In this document: positions 47,653 through 58,842 of the stretch, piece after piece
Numbering within the stretch: position 1 is the stretch's first letter
Layout: each line of letters begins with the position of its first letter
Source: Prorocentrum cordatum
Lineage: Eukaryota > Sar > Dinophyceae > Prorocentrales > Prorocentraceae
Reading direction: 5' to 3'
DNA length: 64,000 nt
Assembly: GCA_963575745.1 (NCBI GenBank)
Contig: CAUYUJ010012069.1
Span: forward strand, 1 to 64,000
The notes under the pieces: model-generated
The model's input: only the letters and a program-made list of their open reading frames with translations
Told to the model about the DNA's origin: nothing
Databases searched by the model: none
Position numbers and translations under genes: made by a program

Positions 47653-48676
47653 CTGAATGCGGCGTGGGACCCGCAGCGAAAACTGATGAGGAGGGGACTT
47701 CGGCTGGGAGGGTGTATTGCAGCATTATTGGCGCATCATGGGTTTGTTTTATGGTACTTTATCCCCTTAGTGTTTCCTCTTCTCTTTGTTTATCATCTTT
47801 TTTTCTCCTCTCTCTTCTCTCCTCTACCTTACTCTTGTTCTCCCCCTCGTTTCTAGGATTTCAGGGGCCAGGGGTATTTAGGGGGAGGGGGGATGGGATA
47901 TTGGACTGGAGGATGCATTGCAGCATCGCTGATGCATGCTAGGTTCCCTCTGGTATTTATCCTCCTCCCCCTCCTCCTCCTCCTCCGACTCCTACTCCTC
48001 CTCCTCCTCCCCCGCGCGCCTCGTGCCTCCGGAACTTGGAGAGCACCATCGGGCCCCGACGGGCCAGAGGGGGCTGGCGGCCGGGCCGCCCCCCTGAGAA
48101 AGGCCAGCGGCGAGCGAGGGCGAGGGCGAGGGCGACCCGACGACGACGGCGACGACGACGGCGACGGCGGCGACAGCGACGGCGACGACGAGGACGACGG
48201 CGACGAGGACGACGGCGACAACGACGGCGGCGACGGCGGCGACGAACGGGGCGACGAACGCGACTACGTCCGACGCTGGTACGACGACGATGGCGACGGG
48301 CGGCGAAGACGACATTATTCCTCCTCCTCCTCCTCCCCCTCCTCCTCATCCTACTACAACCTCCGATCTCCTCGGCCTCCTCCCTCTCATCCTCATCCGT
48401 CCTCGTCCCTCCCTCGTTCGTCGGAGCTTCCGAAGCCTCCCCCTCCTCTCCCTTCGCCTCCCTCCTCCCTCCCAGCTCCCAGGAAAGAGGGGGGCGACGA
48501 CGACGAGGAGCGAGGGGAACGAAGGCGGAAGGATGCCGAGAGGAGGAAGACGAGAACGAAGGGGTGAGACATCGCCGAAGGATAGAGGGAGGGGCAGAGG
48601 CGAAGGACAAAGGAAGGGGGAGAGGCAAAGGGGAGAGTTGGAGGTGGATGTGACACGGACCGTGTCCAAGAGGGCA
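47653..48676. other. Low-complexity region with GAC/CGACGG array
   Basis: CTCC-rich tracts (47960-48010, 48318-48350) flank a (GAC/GGC)n array at about 48120-48275; GAGG-rich DNA fills 48480-48650. Two AGGGTGTATTGCAGCATTATTG-like blocks (47708-47730 and 47909-47930) are a short direct repeat. No supported gene. Confidence 0.6.
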
Positions 48677-51261
48677 TTAGGTCTCAGGGCCGATTCTTGA
48701 TATCACGGCCAGCGCGTTCGGGTCGTTCGCTCCAGTGGACTTGCACTCGATCGTCCTCCCTGGTCCGGACTCGAGCATGGCTTTGCGGATGTGGTCCTTC
48801 TGCTCGTTGGCGAGCGGGGTCTGCCCGCGGCCATCTTTACTGGCTTGCACTGAGCTGGGGCATTGGATCTTGAAGACTCCCACTGCCGCTTTGACCGAGC
48901 GTTCTTGCACGATCGTGGACATGCAGTTGCGCTCCATTACGATGCGCGGGATGCCCACATTGGCATCGAGGCTCTTCGTGGCAAGCGCATCCTTCACATC
49001 TGCCTCGGTGTCGTACTTACGGATGTCCTCAATCACTTCATGCACTTGGCTTGGCAGCGCCACCTCGGCTTGCTCGATGTTCTGGCGCTCCTGAGCGTTC
49101 TTCTTGGCCGCGGCACTTGCTCTATTTTCCTCCTCCTTCGGTTTCTTCAGTGCCTCGGCGCCCGCCTGCTTTCTCGAAGCCTCCCGCTCTCTTCTGCTTT
49201 TTGTCAAACCCTGAGACGTTGTTCAGGCACTCTGAGATGCCAGCGCAGCAGACCTTGGTAAGCTTAGCAATCAAGGCGGTGGCATCGGTCACTGCTTTCT
49301 TCACGGCGTGGCCCTGGTCCTCCGTTGTGGCGTACTTGGCCATCATGTCGAACTCGTTAAACCGAAAGAACACGGGCAAGTCCTCGGGGTTGGTGATCGG
49401 CATCGCCGCGCCCAGGTCTTTCTTCGCGGCGATGAGAGAGAGCAAGCGGAATTTGCTGAGGCGCGAGCAGAACGAGAGCTTGAGCAACTCCTTAAATTGC
49501 ACTATGCCGCTCTCGAAGAGGGGGGAAGTCGGGCCACCGAGCTTGACGGCGCCATCATCTGCATCGGCCGCGGTCCACTCCATGGACTTGAGCGCGAACT
49601 GGACGAAAGACTGCTTCACGATCTCCTGCATCCCGTCGCTGTTCATGATGGCTGTAATATTTTCAATCTTGGCCCCTGTGTAGGTCTTAGTCTTCATGAC
49701 CTCGTCCACTGCGTCGATGGCCTCACCCAGCCTTCCCACTCCCGGATCGTCGCGGGCCTTCAGCGTAGTCTCGAGTTGGTACCGCACCTCGCGGACGCTT
49801 CGTGCAAACCGATGGAACTCCATCTGAGTGAAGCCGTTGCCATCTCCGAACTTCGCGTTGGTGTTGTCCCACCCGGCTTTCGTGAAGAGCGACTGGCGCT
49901 GTCCTGTCGTTGATGTGCTTGCCAAGGCCTGCTGCGCCAACTTGATCTTATTCCGCACGTCCGCCGCTGGAACGATCTTCAACGCGTTTGGGTCTGGGCC
50001 AGGCGTCGCCTCCAGCGCCGCATCCACCACGGCCAGCGCCTTTACCGCAGCCTGGAGTGAGGTCTTACCTGCCCCGTCGAGGACCACCAGCCCGAAGCTC
50101 TCCTCGTTCCCCGGGTGGACAAATATGAAGCGCAAGAAGTCCATGCGATTCAACGTCGCGTCCACGTACCTGAGCTGATTCTCGACGGCGCCATCACCGA
50201 AGATGCGCGGCGCTGTATCATTGCAAGCCTTCTCCGAGGATAAGAAGACCTGCGTGATGTTGGCAACGCCTTCCTTGGACTTCTCCTTGATGAAATCTTG
50301 CAGCTTAAAGCGATTGATTTCGCCCCGCGCATTCTCTTGCATCGGCGTCGGCTTTTTGTCGGCACTGGCGTTGATCACGACCATTCCTGCGGGTGACGTG
50401 CTCGTGCCGTCGGAGAAGCCGCTGAAAGAACCACAGCCAGATCCCGAAATAAAGCCGCCACCGTGTGCGAACGCACCGCCTCCCACGTTGTCGAACATCG
50501 AATCGTTGAAGCTCGCGTGGCCCTCGACCAAGCTGGATCGCCCCTCCTCCACCTGCTGCTCGCCTGTGACCCTCCTCTTCTTCGACTCCAACACCGTGGA
50601 CCTCTCGTGCTCTGAGGTGTTCGCTGCGACGATTGCCTCCTCGACGGGCATCGGCGAGCGCAACTCGCCCTCAGGGCCCTGGTTATCTTGCAGCTTGAGC
50701 GGCGTCTCGTTCTTTGCCTTGGTCCATTCCGCCTCGGCAATGTGAGCAGGGGGCATGAACTGCTCGGTCGCCAACTTCATCCATCGGGCCTTGTGCATCT
50801 TGACCTTCTTGGCCTCTTGGCGCAGCTGCGCACTTGGAGGAGCATTTGCTCAACAACTGCATCATGTCAACCGCGGAGCGCTTAACGCCTCTCCCCGTCG
50901 CTGGGCTCTGAGTGGCGAAGTCGACGACTGCGTTGCTGAAATCGCTGGGGGGATCGCCAGCCTCGCCCTTCATCTTGTTGAGCCTGTCCTGGCCCTCGGT
51001 GTTGCCGTTCTTCTTGTTCTGGCCCTTGGTTTGCTTCATCATCGTGTCGAACGTCCTCTTGCCATCCCAGCAGAACTTGCTGTTCGAGGGCATGTCGGGT
51101 TTCAGCAACCCGCAGACCATGCGCGGCCCGTGCTGCTTCCCCTTGCGCGGCGTTGCACTGAGACCACTGCCACCTTCTGACGGGGTCAGGGGCCCAAGCG
51201 CTTCGAGGTCCATCAGATCGGCCTTCACCTGGGTCTGCCCACGGTCACCTCGAGACAACAT
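48677..51261 (-). pseudogene. Broken relative of the 14-17 kb gene (Cys motif, long helical protein)
   Basis: ATG at 51259-51261 (MLSRGDRGQTQVKADL). The N-terminal piece to about 50830 includes CGLLKPDMPSNSKFC and then WDGKRTFD, parallel to the Cys...C..HK..YD motif of the 17.1-kb exon but with the zinc-like residues partly lost. Coding sense then changes frame near 50830. It continues (APPSAQLRQEAKKVKMHKARWM) to about 49190 with a long, well-ordered protein including RFIFVHPGNEESFGLVVLDGAGKTS-type text. It changes frame again near 49190 and ends in a charged helix (KQAGAEALKKPKEEE) and ALAVISRIGPET. The two frame changes may be indels or small introns. The family is unrecognised. Confidence 0.5.
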
Positions 51262-52046
51262 CGCGAGGCGGAGGAGTGCGGGACTCGGAGTGCGTGATCC
51301 GAACAAGTCAACTCAATGCGTCGGGCAACCGGGAGTCGCCCGCGTGGTGGGCCCGACGTAGCGAGCCTGCAAGCGAGCAAAAATGACAGCGGATAGCGAC
51401 GGGTGAGACACTGGTAGCAAAAGACCTTTGGGATTCCGACCTTTCCAATTAGACGCAATGTGGATTCAAGCCCGAAGATAGTTCCATAAGCTCTGGCCTG
51501 ACATCTAAATTGGAGCCAAGGGATGCACGCTAATATTGGGAACGAGGAATAGCACGCTGGCTGGCCTCACGAGGCGTATGAAAAGTCAACATGCGTAAGA
51601 CATACGATGTGCACTCGACCAAATTGTAAGTTTCAATATCTGTCCTACAACGCTGTGTGCCACCCAGGACATAGGTCAGCGACGGTCAATGGGTAACCTG
51701 ACATTCACACTCGAGTTCCACGCCGAAAGGAGGAGCAGGAGGCACATGAGGAGAAGAAGGACGAGTCAGAGAGAGTTGGGGGAGGAGGATGGAACGGGAG
51801 GAGGACGTGGAGGAGGAGGTGTCTTGGCAGCGAGCGGCGAGAGAGCGGAACCAGCCATCATCAGTGACATCAGCCGAGCATGACTGCACAACGCGGCCAG
51901 TGGCCGCAGCACTCAAACCTCTTCTGTAGAGATCGGATCGACTGGCACCCCATGATAAAAAATACAGCGAAATAACGACCCCCCCCCTGCTCCTTCCCTT
52001 CTCCCCCCCGCCCTCCCTTGCGGCAAGACGCGACAGCCGAATGCTG
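51262..52046. other. No supported gene
   Basis: Mixed composition; a GGAG-rich patch (51725-51830) and a C run (51980-51990) are the only features. It may include the promoter of the minus-strand gene that starts at 51261. Confidence 0.4.
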
Positions 52047-53405
52047 TCAGACGCGCTCGCACCCATGAAGGTTGTGCCCCTTTCCCGCGAAGGCCAGGCT
52101 CGGGCCGCTCAGGCAGTGCAGGACGAACGCAGCCATGTTCACGATGTGGAAGGCATTGCCTGCAGCTTTCGAAATCCCGTGGTCTGTGATCCACTCGCGC
52201 GCTGCCTCCCACATGAAGCAAGGGCAGTCGTTGCTCTCGAGCTCGGGGAAGCAAGCCTCGCCCAGCACGCTCAGCTTCTCGCGAGGGAACATGGGCCCAT
52301 TCGTGGCCACGTTCACGATCTGAGCACTCCTGAGAAGCGTCGGAACATATGGGCCCAACATGCTCCTCTTAGGAACCCTCTCGAGATCAGCGAGGTAGGC
52401 ACCGCTGATGGCCTTCTTCTCGGGAGCTAGCGCGCGGATGCCAAGCGCAGGGCCTCCTTGGCCGTCAACGCATTCTCCAAAGGGATATCTGCATGATCTT
52501 CAAAATGATTGCCTCGTAAGATGGCCTTCGCCTTGGTGTAGGTCTCGCGGTCATTGGCCGACGCCGCGAACATCGAGTCACCGTCCAAGACGGGGCAAGT
52601 GAAGAACACCTCCTGGAACTCTTGCCAAGACCCTGAGAAGTCAACGCGGATGGGTTTCCAAGCGAACGTGAAGCGCCGCGGCCTTCTACATGGCCAGCCC
52701 ATCTGGAATGGAGACATTATGCCGCTCATGATCTTAAAACCCTTCGGGCTCCAACGCGTCGCGGTAGAAGGACTCTGGGGCATTGTCCGAGATCTCAAAG
52801 AAGCAGGCGCCCACGTTCAGTTCCAAGAGGATCTGCAATAATACCTCCCACGCGAGCACCTTGAAGCCGCGGGCGCCGTCGCGGTTCCCTGGCCGGGCGA
52901 AATCTTCGCGACGCGACCCAGCAAACATGATTTTCATTCGTTGGCCCCTTGACGTGTCATCTGTCGTCCAGCTCCATGGGCAGGCTGCCCCATGTCGATG
53001 GCAGACGCAGGTCGGCACCCCCTGCTGGTCCCTGTTGAACATGGCCTTGTCGATCCGAGACTGCTTTAAGTAGTCCTTCATCTCGCGGTAGGCCATCTCC
53101 TTCACGTCGTTGTCAGCGCATGCATGAGGAGTCATGCGATGTATGATGTCCCTGTGCTCTGGCTCGATGAACGTCATGATGTCGCCGAAGACGTGCTCGT
53201 AGATCGGTCGTCCTGGCTGCCCCTGGCTCTGCCGTCCGCCCGTCCGCATGCCGAGAAAGATGTTCTGGCAAATGGGGCCCGCATCGGTCGCAGCCAATGA
53301 TCTACGCGAATCACTCGTTTCGTCCATGCTGGACTTCTTCTTGAAGAGCGTGTTGAGATGAGTCATGATGGTGTAGTCAGTGCCTTTCCCGGAGTAAAAC
53401 GGCAC
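52047..53405 (-). pseudogene. C5-methyltransferase-like fossil lacking the catalytic cysteine
   Basis: Minus strand from 53405. FYSGKGTDYTIMTHLNTLF lies in the motif I area, and HVFGDIMTF follows. CVCHRHGAACPW comes before the expected motif IV position, KIMFAGSRREDFARPGNRDG, where related proteins have a Cys before Asp-Phe/Trp-Ser and here Arg-Arg-Glu-Asp stands. AWEVLLQILLELNVGACFFE fits motif VI with ENV degraded. The frame breaks at about 52735 (one extra T in a T run). It continues in a second frame with QMGWPCRRPRRFTFAWKP (motif VIII, Arg-x-Arg), and near 52440 moves to a third with KAAGNAFHIVNMAAF (motif X). Motif order and spacing support the family. The lost Cys and frame breaks argue against activity. 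Confidence 0.5.
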
Positions 53406-54207
53406 GGCGTCGAAACCCAGCTTTGCGCTGCGTTGAAGTTGAAGTAATCGAACTGGGCCAGTCTCTGAACATTCCAGACGAGAGTATGCCCAATCTTTTC
53501 ACTGGAAAAGCTCCTTCACCGTGCTGGGCCCGTCCGCGTACATCTGCAAAGCCTCCCTGTGGTCCAGGCCACCAACGCGGCACCGTTTCATCGGCGGCTG
53601 CTCCGCGGATAACGCCCTTGCGGCCACCCACCCCCCCAATGGCCTTAGGCAGCGGAGCACGGCGCAGCAATCCGCTGGAACCGAGAATGATGACGGGCAC
53701 GAGGAGAGGGACGCTGAGAACGACGAGGTGCCAGCCTTGACTCAAGACCACCATATTGGCGTTCGACTCTTTCATTGTTTGATTATGATGGGCTCGTGGA
53801 TTCCTACTGGGCCCCTTTGGACACCTACGGCTCCCTGGGAGCGCATGGACCTCTAAAGGCCCCCAGTGATCCGATGGGTTCATGCGGCCCCTATGGCTGG
53901 ACCAGCCTGCAGCGAAGAACTGGGCCCCAGTTCTTCGAGCTGCGTCCAGCGGGGCCAGCCGCGGCCACAAGGGAGGAAGGAAGGCCCAGGGGCCCAGTCC
54001 CCAGTCCTTCGAGTTGCGCCCCAGCCGGGCCAGCTGCAGCGACGAGAGAGAGAGGAGGAGGAGTCGGAAAAGTCCTGCGGCCTGCGGCGCACTGCGGGCC
54101 GCCATCCGCTGGCCCGGCGCGCGGGCCGCGTGGGCCGTGGGCCGATTCTATTGCGCGGCTGTGCGATGGCAAATTCGGCTAATGAAAATAATAACGGCAT
54201 CAGACGA
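53406..54207. other. Non-coding, with a two-copy tandem repeat
   Basis: Positions about 53912-53985 and 53986-54055 are diverged tandem copies: CCCAGTTCTTCGAGCTGCG then GGGGCCAGCCGCGGC, against CCCAGTCCTTCGAGTTGCG then CGGGCCAGCTGCAGC. The first copy begins with a near-palindrome, GAACTGGGCCCCAGTTC (53926-53942). No gene is supported. Confidence 0.55.
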
Positions 54208-55005
54208 TCAGTACATTGGGCACTGGGCCTTGTCATCCGCGTCGCTCTGAACCATTCCGCTGCAAAGAACCGCGCACTTGAAAGGCAACCAATGCGGACA
54301 ACTCGCGACGAAGCCATACCGCGAACGATAGGCCCACATGTCGTACAACAGCCACCTGTCCAGCTGCTGGCTCCTCTGATTGCGCGATGGGACGTCCAGT
54401 CCCCATAGGCAGAGCTCCTCGACAGTGCGGTATACCAATAGCGCCGCAGGCTCGATCCGCGAGAGGATCACTTCACCGTTGCTTGTGGCCAATCGCCATA
54501 CACGTGCGTCAGTGTAGCACCTTCCGCCAGCCTCCATCGCCACTATCTCCGTGTTCAGGTTGTGAATGCAACGCTGGTAGGAGTTGCTGACTTCATACTG
54601 CACTGCGACGCGCGCGCGATCCAGCAGGGCAATGCCACCCTGATCCCTTTTGTGACCACGGGATCGAACTGTGCGGCCGTTCTGGACGATGCAAGTGGTC
54701 CAGAAGACGGCTGGGCCCAGCTCGACGGACGCACTGAAGCACCGTGAGCGCACTCGCGCGTTGCCGAAACTCACATGCTCGAAGGCTGTCAGATCGTGGG
54801 CCTGGTCGTCCTGCAGCCTGTGGTAGGCGTTGCCACGTTGGAGCTGGTCGGCCCGCGCCCTCGGCATAGCTCGATAGAGTAGGCGTTGCCCAAAGAGATG
54901 CGGGCAGCCCCTCAACGACGCGGCGTGGCCAGCAGCGCCACAATAGAAACAATAACATAAGCCCTGCTGCAGATGCATGGCGGTGGCCTGGTCCAGCTGC
55001 TGCAT
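54208..55005 (-). CDS. Unidentified protein with N-terminal zinc-knuckle-like motif
   Basis: ATG at 55003-55005 (MQQLDQATAMHLQQGLC). The frame is open further upstream too, so this may be an internal exon. CYCFYCGAAGHAASLRGCP near the start has Cys-x2-Cys-x4-His, close to a CCHC knuckle. The remainder is globular with many Arg and Cys (VEELCLWGLDVPS, LLYDMWAYRSRYGF) and ends KAQCPMY. About 265 residues, intact. No family is recognised. A gag-like or element-derived origin is possible because of the knuckle. Confidence 0.45.
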   Translation of the reverse strand: MQQLDQATAMHLQQGLCYCFYCGAAGHAASLRGCPHLFGQRLLYRAMPRARADQLQRGNAYHRLQDDQAHDLTAFEHVSFGNARVRSRCFSASVELGPAVFWTTCIVQNGRTVRSRGHKRDQGGIALLDRARVAVQYEVSNSYQRCIHNLNTEIVAMEAGGRCYTDARVWRLATSNGEVILSRIEPAALLVYRTVEELCLWGLDVPSRNQRSQQLDRWLLYDMWAYRSRYGFVASCPHWLPFKCAVLCSGMVQSDADDKAQCPMY

Positions 55006-55050
55006 TGGCTGCAACTTGGGCCACGCAACGTGGCGCGCGGGCTCCCCCGT

Positions 55051-55716
55051 AGGCTGGGGGCCCCCTGAAGGTTTGCAGCAAGGCGCTGAGTCAAACGCCC
55101 ACGGGGGCGGAGGAGGATGAGGAGGAAAAGGAGGGGGAGCAGGAGAGGAGGAGGGATGCCATCCTGTGGCGTTGGGTCCTCGTTTTGAAGAGACAGCGCC
55201 CCGCGTTGCCTTCTCCTCCCGCTGCCCTCCCCCCGCCCCTCATCAGGGAGGGCTGAGAGAGGCCGGAGGTGTGTGTGCGTGTGTGTGCGTGTGTGTGTGT
55301 GCATGTGTGTGGGATCGCATGCGAACTTTGCCACTGGGGCCTTCGCTGGAGTTCCCTATGGGGCCGCGAACCGTGTCAGGGGTTCGCCGGCATTGGGGTG
55401 GAACCGCGTGCGAACTTTGCCGCTGGGGCCTTCGGTGGGAGGCCCGCGATGATGACGACGGCGATGATGATGACGATACTGATTTTGATGATTATGATTT
55501 CGATGATGATATGGGAGGAGGCTCGCGTTCCTCTAAACACCCTTCGCACCGATTGTCTAGCAAAGCCTTCGCACCGAGGGCTGTTTTCCTCTACGCAGCC
55601 TTCGCGCCGATTGTTTAGCCTCTACACAGCCCTCGCACCGATTCCTCTACGCAGCCTCCGCGCCAGATCGGATCGGCTACAGAGCAAAGCGGAGCAGAAC
55701 AGAGCAACGAGAAGCT
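55051..55716. repeat. GT and GAT simple repeats, no gene
   Basis: (GT)n-rich tract at 55268-55312, a GATGACGATGAT array at 55448-55512, and short CCTTCGCACCGATTG-type repeats at 55542-55645. No supported gene. Confidence 0.6.
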
Positions 55717-55917
55717 TCAATCCGACTGTGAGTCGTCAGTCTTCATATTATCCTCCATATCCTTGATGTAACCCTCGTCCCACTCACGGTTCAACTTGAC
55801 GGAATCAAGGGCGGCGTCCACGGCTGTCTTGATCGTCGTCGCGCGGCTCTTGCACGCGCGAAGTCTCGCAGCTTGCCGCCAGCATTTCGTCTTCAGCACG
55901 TCGATCGTCTTCATCAA
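55717..55917 (-). CDS. Small exon-like ORF
   Basis: A 66-codon frame (KTIDVLKTKCWRQAARLRAC, then LDSVKLNREWDEGYIKDMED) with natural-looking composition and an acidic end. The upstream part probably lies in another exon. It cannot be identified. Confidence 0.3.
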   Translation of the reverse strand: MMKTIDVLKTKCWRQAARLRACKSRATTIKTAVDAALDSVKLNREWDEGYIKDMEDNMKTDDSQSD

Positions 55918-56504
55918 TTTGAGGAATCGCTATCGCATGACGGGGCTGCACTTCATGATGAAAGCTGGCTTCACCCTTTTCTTAAAGGGCATTGCACCGC
56001 TGCGCCGCGGCCACGGCGCGGTAGGCTGGATGTCTCTTCGTTTCTGGCGGAATGTTGCTTGAGCGCAGATCGTGGCAACGGACCGAGGGAATAGAGGGGG
56101 CAGGAAGGGCCAGGGGGGGCTCCCCATGGGCCCACGAACCGCAGGGTGCGCCGGAATATGGAGGGGAGGGGCCTTCGGCGGAGCGGAGCTCTATATGGGG
56201 CCAGGCCCCCAATGGTTTAACGGGTCACTGCTGTTTAAGTGTAACATCATTGTACCGCGTCAATGTGTTAATTGATTTCGCGGGTTAATGGGCGGGGTTA
56301 GCGGGTTTCAGGGGGCCCCCGCAGGCAGGTCCCCGCGGACGCCCCGCGGAGGCCCGACAAATGCCCAGAACGGTCAGGGGGGGGTCCCCCAGCCTCGATT
56401 CTCCTCGTCTGGGGAGGGTGGGTCTCCGAAGCCTACGCGGAGGCCCCACGGGGGCCGCAAACGGCATGGAAGCCTCCGCAGGCCCAGCAATGCCCAGAAT
56501 GGTC
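55918..56504. other. No supported gene
   Basis: Intermediate composition to 56290, then GC-rich with short GGCCCC repeats. A GCGGAGGC-rich patch lies at 56340-56480. Confidence 0.35.
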
Positions 56505-56517
56505 ACACACACACACA

Positions 56518-56577
<60 letters not shown>

Positions 56578-56578
56578 C
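56505..56578. repeat. (AC)n/(ACGC)n microsatellite bordering an assembly gap
   Basis: CACACACAC followed by about 15 copies of CACG run straight into the N tract. The microsatellite probably caused the break in the assembly. Confidence 0.95.
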
Positions 56579-56678
56579 NNNNNNNNNNNNNNNNNNNNNN
56601 NNNNNNNNNNNNNNNNNNNNNNNNNNNNNNNNNNNNNNNNNNNNNNNNNNNNNNNNNNNNNNNNNNNNNNNNNNNNNN
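56579..56678. other. Assembly gap (100 N)
   Basis: Exactly 100 undetermined bases, so the true distance is unknown. Confidence 0.99.
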
Positions 56679-57484
56679 CACATTACAAAACAGACAAACT
56701 TATGAAGCCAAGCCGATTAGAGCGCAATGCCTGCCACGAACCACAGAATCACACTTTGCCCTCATGTTCTCCCCCCCCCAAAAAAAAGCTGGCAAACAGA
56801 TATGCGGAAAAAGCTTCATTTTCAGACAAAAACATCCAAAACAACAACGCGAACATCCAAAAAAACACTAAAACAACAAAAAAACACAAAAACACACAGG
56901 TGGCCACAGATTACGCCCATCGGGCTTTGGGGCGCCAAAACGCACCGCGGAACCTGCGGGGAGAACCGGGGGGAACCGGGGAGAACCGGGGGGGCGCCGG
57001 GGAGGTGCCGGGGAGAACCGGGGAGAACCGCGGAGGGCCCCAAAGTGGTCCAAGTGGCCCCAGACGCGAATCTGTGGACACCTGTGGTTTTCTGCTGCTT
57101 TTTGTTAGTTTTGGTGTATTTTTTGAACTTTTTTTGTATTTGTCATGCTTTTCCGTGGTTTTTTGTTTTTTTCATGGATTTCATGTTATGACTGTTTTTT
57201 TGTGTATGTTCACTGTTTTCTCTTTGGTTTCGCATTGAAAATGTATTTGTTCGTTTTTGGTTGATAATCGCATGTCGCGCTGGTGTTTCGAGCCTTCCTG
57301 ATTTCTGTTGTGCGCATATGTGTATTATGCTCGTCTTGCCGTTCCCCCCCCCCGCGCGGCGCTTCTCCACCCCCATTCGCGCGTCTTTTGTGATCGCGAG
57401 ACCGATGATAGCCGAGCGCGTGGCCAATTTGGACAGAGAGCTGGGTGGTGTATTTGGCAGACCGAGAGAGAACTGATCACTTCT
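56679..57484. other. A- and T-rich non-coding block with GGGGAGAACC repeats
   Basis: A-rich on the + strand to about 56900, then GGGGAGAACC-like units (56956-57030), then T-rich (57090-57260). The A-rich and T-rich halves are roughly inverted around the GC-rich centre. No gene. Confidence 0.5.
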
Positions 57485-57623
57485 AAGTCCTTGGGTGGCT
57501 CCTCCTTGGGCCGTTGAAACCAGCGCCTCGCTCGACGCATCATCGCGATCTGCGAGTCTGCGTGGAACTGAGCGTGAGTGGATCTGAACGGCAGTTAGTC
57601 TGAGCGTGAGCGTATACGAGTGT

Positions 57624-57664
<41 letters not shown>

Positions 57665-57737
57665 CACGTCTGAGCGTGAGTGAGCCTGGGCACGATGCGT
57701 TCGTCTGAGTATGAGCGTATCTCCAGTGTGTCCAAGC
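57485..57737. repeat. Direct repeat, left copy, containing (TA)n
   Basis: Shares CCAGCGCCTCGCTCGACGCA, GAGTGGATCTGAACGGCAGT, TAGTCTGAGCGTGAG and GTGAGTGAGCCTGGGCACGA in order with 58843-59145. A (TA)n tract (57627-57662) sits between the two conserved halves. Confidence 0.8.
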
Positions 57738-57865
57738 AGCGCGAGGCATTCTTTTCTGCGGTGTTTCCACCAAACACCTCCCATTCGCTTATCTGTCGTT
57801 TCGCGGCCAAACAGGCCGAAGAGCAAACCAGAGCACGCATGGCCACCCCTCGTGGCGGCTAGCGG

Positions 57866-58603
57866 CTAGCGGGACTCGAGGGAACTGCCCGCCTTGGCCC
57901 AAGACGATTCGGTGGCGTCGCCCGGACTCGACTCTGAGACCGCTGCAGCTACGGCCTCGGCGAGGGCCTCGGCGCGCGCAGCCTCGCGGCCGTCAATGAA
58001 CCCTGCCTTGTACCCCTTGCCGTGCGCGTCCTGGAAGTCCTCCTGGGACAGGGACTGGGGCTGCATCTTGTCCTTCGAGGCCGGTATATTGTCCTTATTG
58101 TCCTTCTTGTCGCCCATGCTGCCGCGTGGGCCGCGGCCGCTCGAGATGTTCTGCTTCGAGTTGCTGCCGACGTTGCGGCCGTCCACGTTCGGGTCGTTGA
58201 TCTTGAAGTTGCAGGCTTTCATAGCGCATTCCCATTCGACGGCAACGATCAGGGCGGTCTTCTCGTTGACAAACCACTCGTCTGGGAGCTCCCGATGAGG
58301 CGTCGGGCCCTCGTTGGGCGCCACCGAATCCTCCGTCCTGTAGGTGCTGAACACCTTGATCGCGGCACTGTCCGAGTCCTTGAACGCGACGCCGAGGTAG
58401 CTCCATGACTTGAGGAGCTCCTGCTTGACCTGAGACACCTGCGGGAACATCGGCCACTCGTCCTGCATGGCAACAGGGAAGAATATTGGCGCCCGCGTGC
58501 GCCACCCGTCGAACCATGCCCACCGCCTTGTGTGCACCGACGACTCGACGATGGCCAACTGTTGGGTGACCAACTGCTCCTGCCAAGTAAAGGTCTGGGC
58601 CAT
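57866..58603 (-). CDS. Intact unidentified 245-residue ORF between direct repeats
   Basis: ATG at 58601-58603 (MAQTFTWQEQLVTQQ) to TAG at 57866-57868, with no break. The N-terminal half is globular and aromatic (RWAWFDGWRTRAPIFFPVAM, LLKSWSYLGVAFKDSD, LPDEWFVNEKTALIVAVEW). The middle is Asn/Gly/Lys-rich, and the C-terminal half is a charged/alanine helix (DFQDAHGKGYKAGFIDGREA, EALAEAVAAAVSES). No signal peptide, membrane helix or known catalytic motif is seen. It lies between two roughly 250-300-bp direct repeats. It could be a single-exon cellular gene or the cargo of a mobile unit. Confidence 0.55.
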   Translation of the reverse strand: MAQTFTWQEQLVTQQLAIVESSVHTRRWAWFDGWRTRAPIFFPVAMQDEWPMFPQVSQVKQELLKSWSYLGVAFKDSDSAAIKVFSTYRTEDSVAPNEGPTPHRELPDEWFVNEKTALIVAVEWECAMKACNFKINDPNVDGRNVGSNSKQNISSGRGPRGSMGDKKDNKDNIPASKDKMQPQSLSQEDFQDAHGKGYKAGFIDGREAARAEALAEAVAAAVSESSPGDATESSWAKAGSSLESR

Positions 58604-58842
58604 GAGGGGCGTGAATCAGAACGTGCTTGCCGTCGCGCAGTCGGCGCCTGGAATCGGATCACTCGAGCCAGCACTACGCGCAGAGGAATTTGACCCCGAC
58701 CTGACCTGGGTGACCCGAGATGACTCCACGACTGGCGCCCGGCGCCTCAGATGATGATGGCGATAATGACGATTGGAGCAGGGGGGGGGGGGGGCGGGAG
58801 GAGAGGGAGACGCGGCGCTGAGAAAGAACGGACAACTGCTGT
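58604..58842. other. Upstream region of the 245-residue ORF
   Basis: It includes a G run (58780-58793) and GGAGAGGGAGACG. No motif is recognised. Confidence 0.3.

Noticed and set aside
47893-48653. Asp/Gly- or Arg-rich ORFs near 48 kb
   Set aside because: Translation of the GAC/CGG arrays in all frames.
56288-57238. ORF running across the N gap
   Set aside because: It depends on 100 unknown bases and a Thr-His/Ala-Arg microsatellite translation.
57600-57826. Ile-Tyr repeat ORFs
   Set aside because: Translation of the (TA)n microsatellite.
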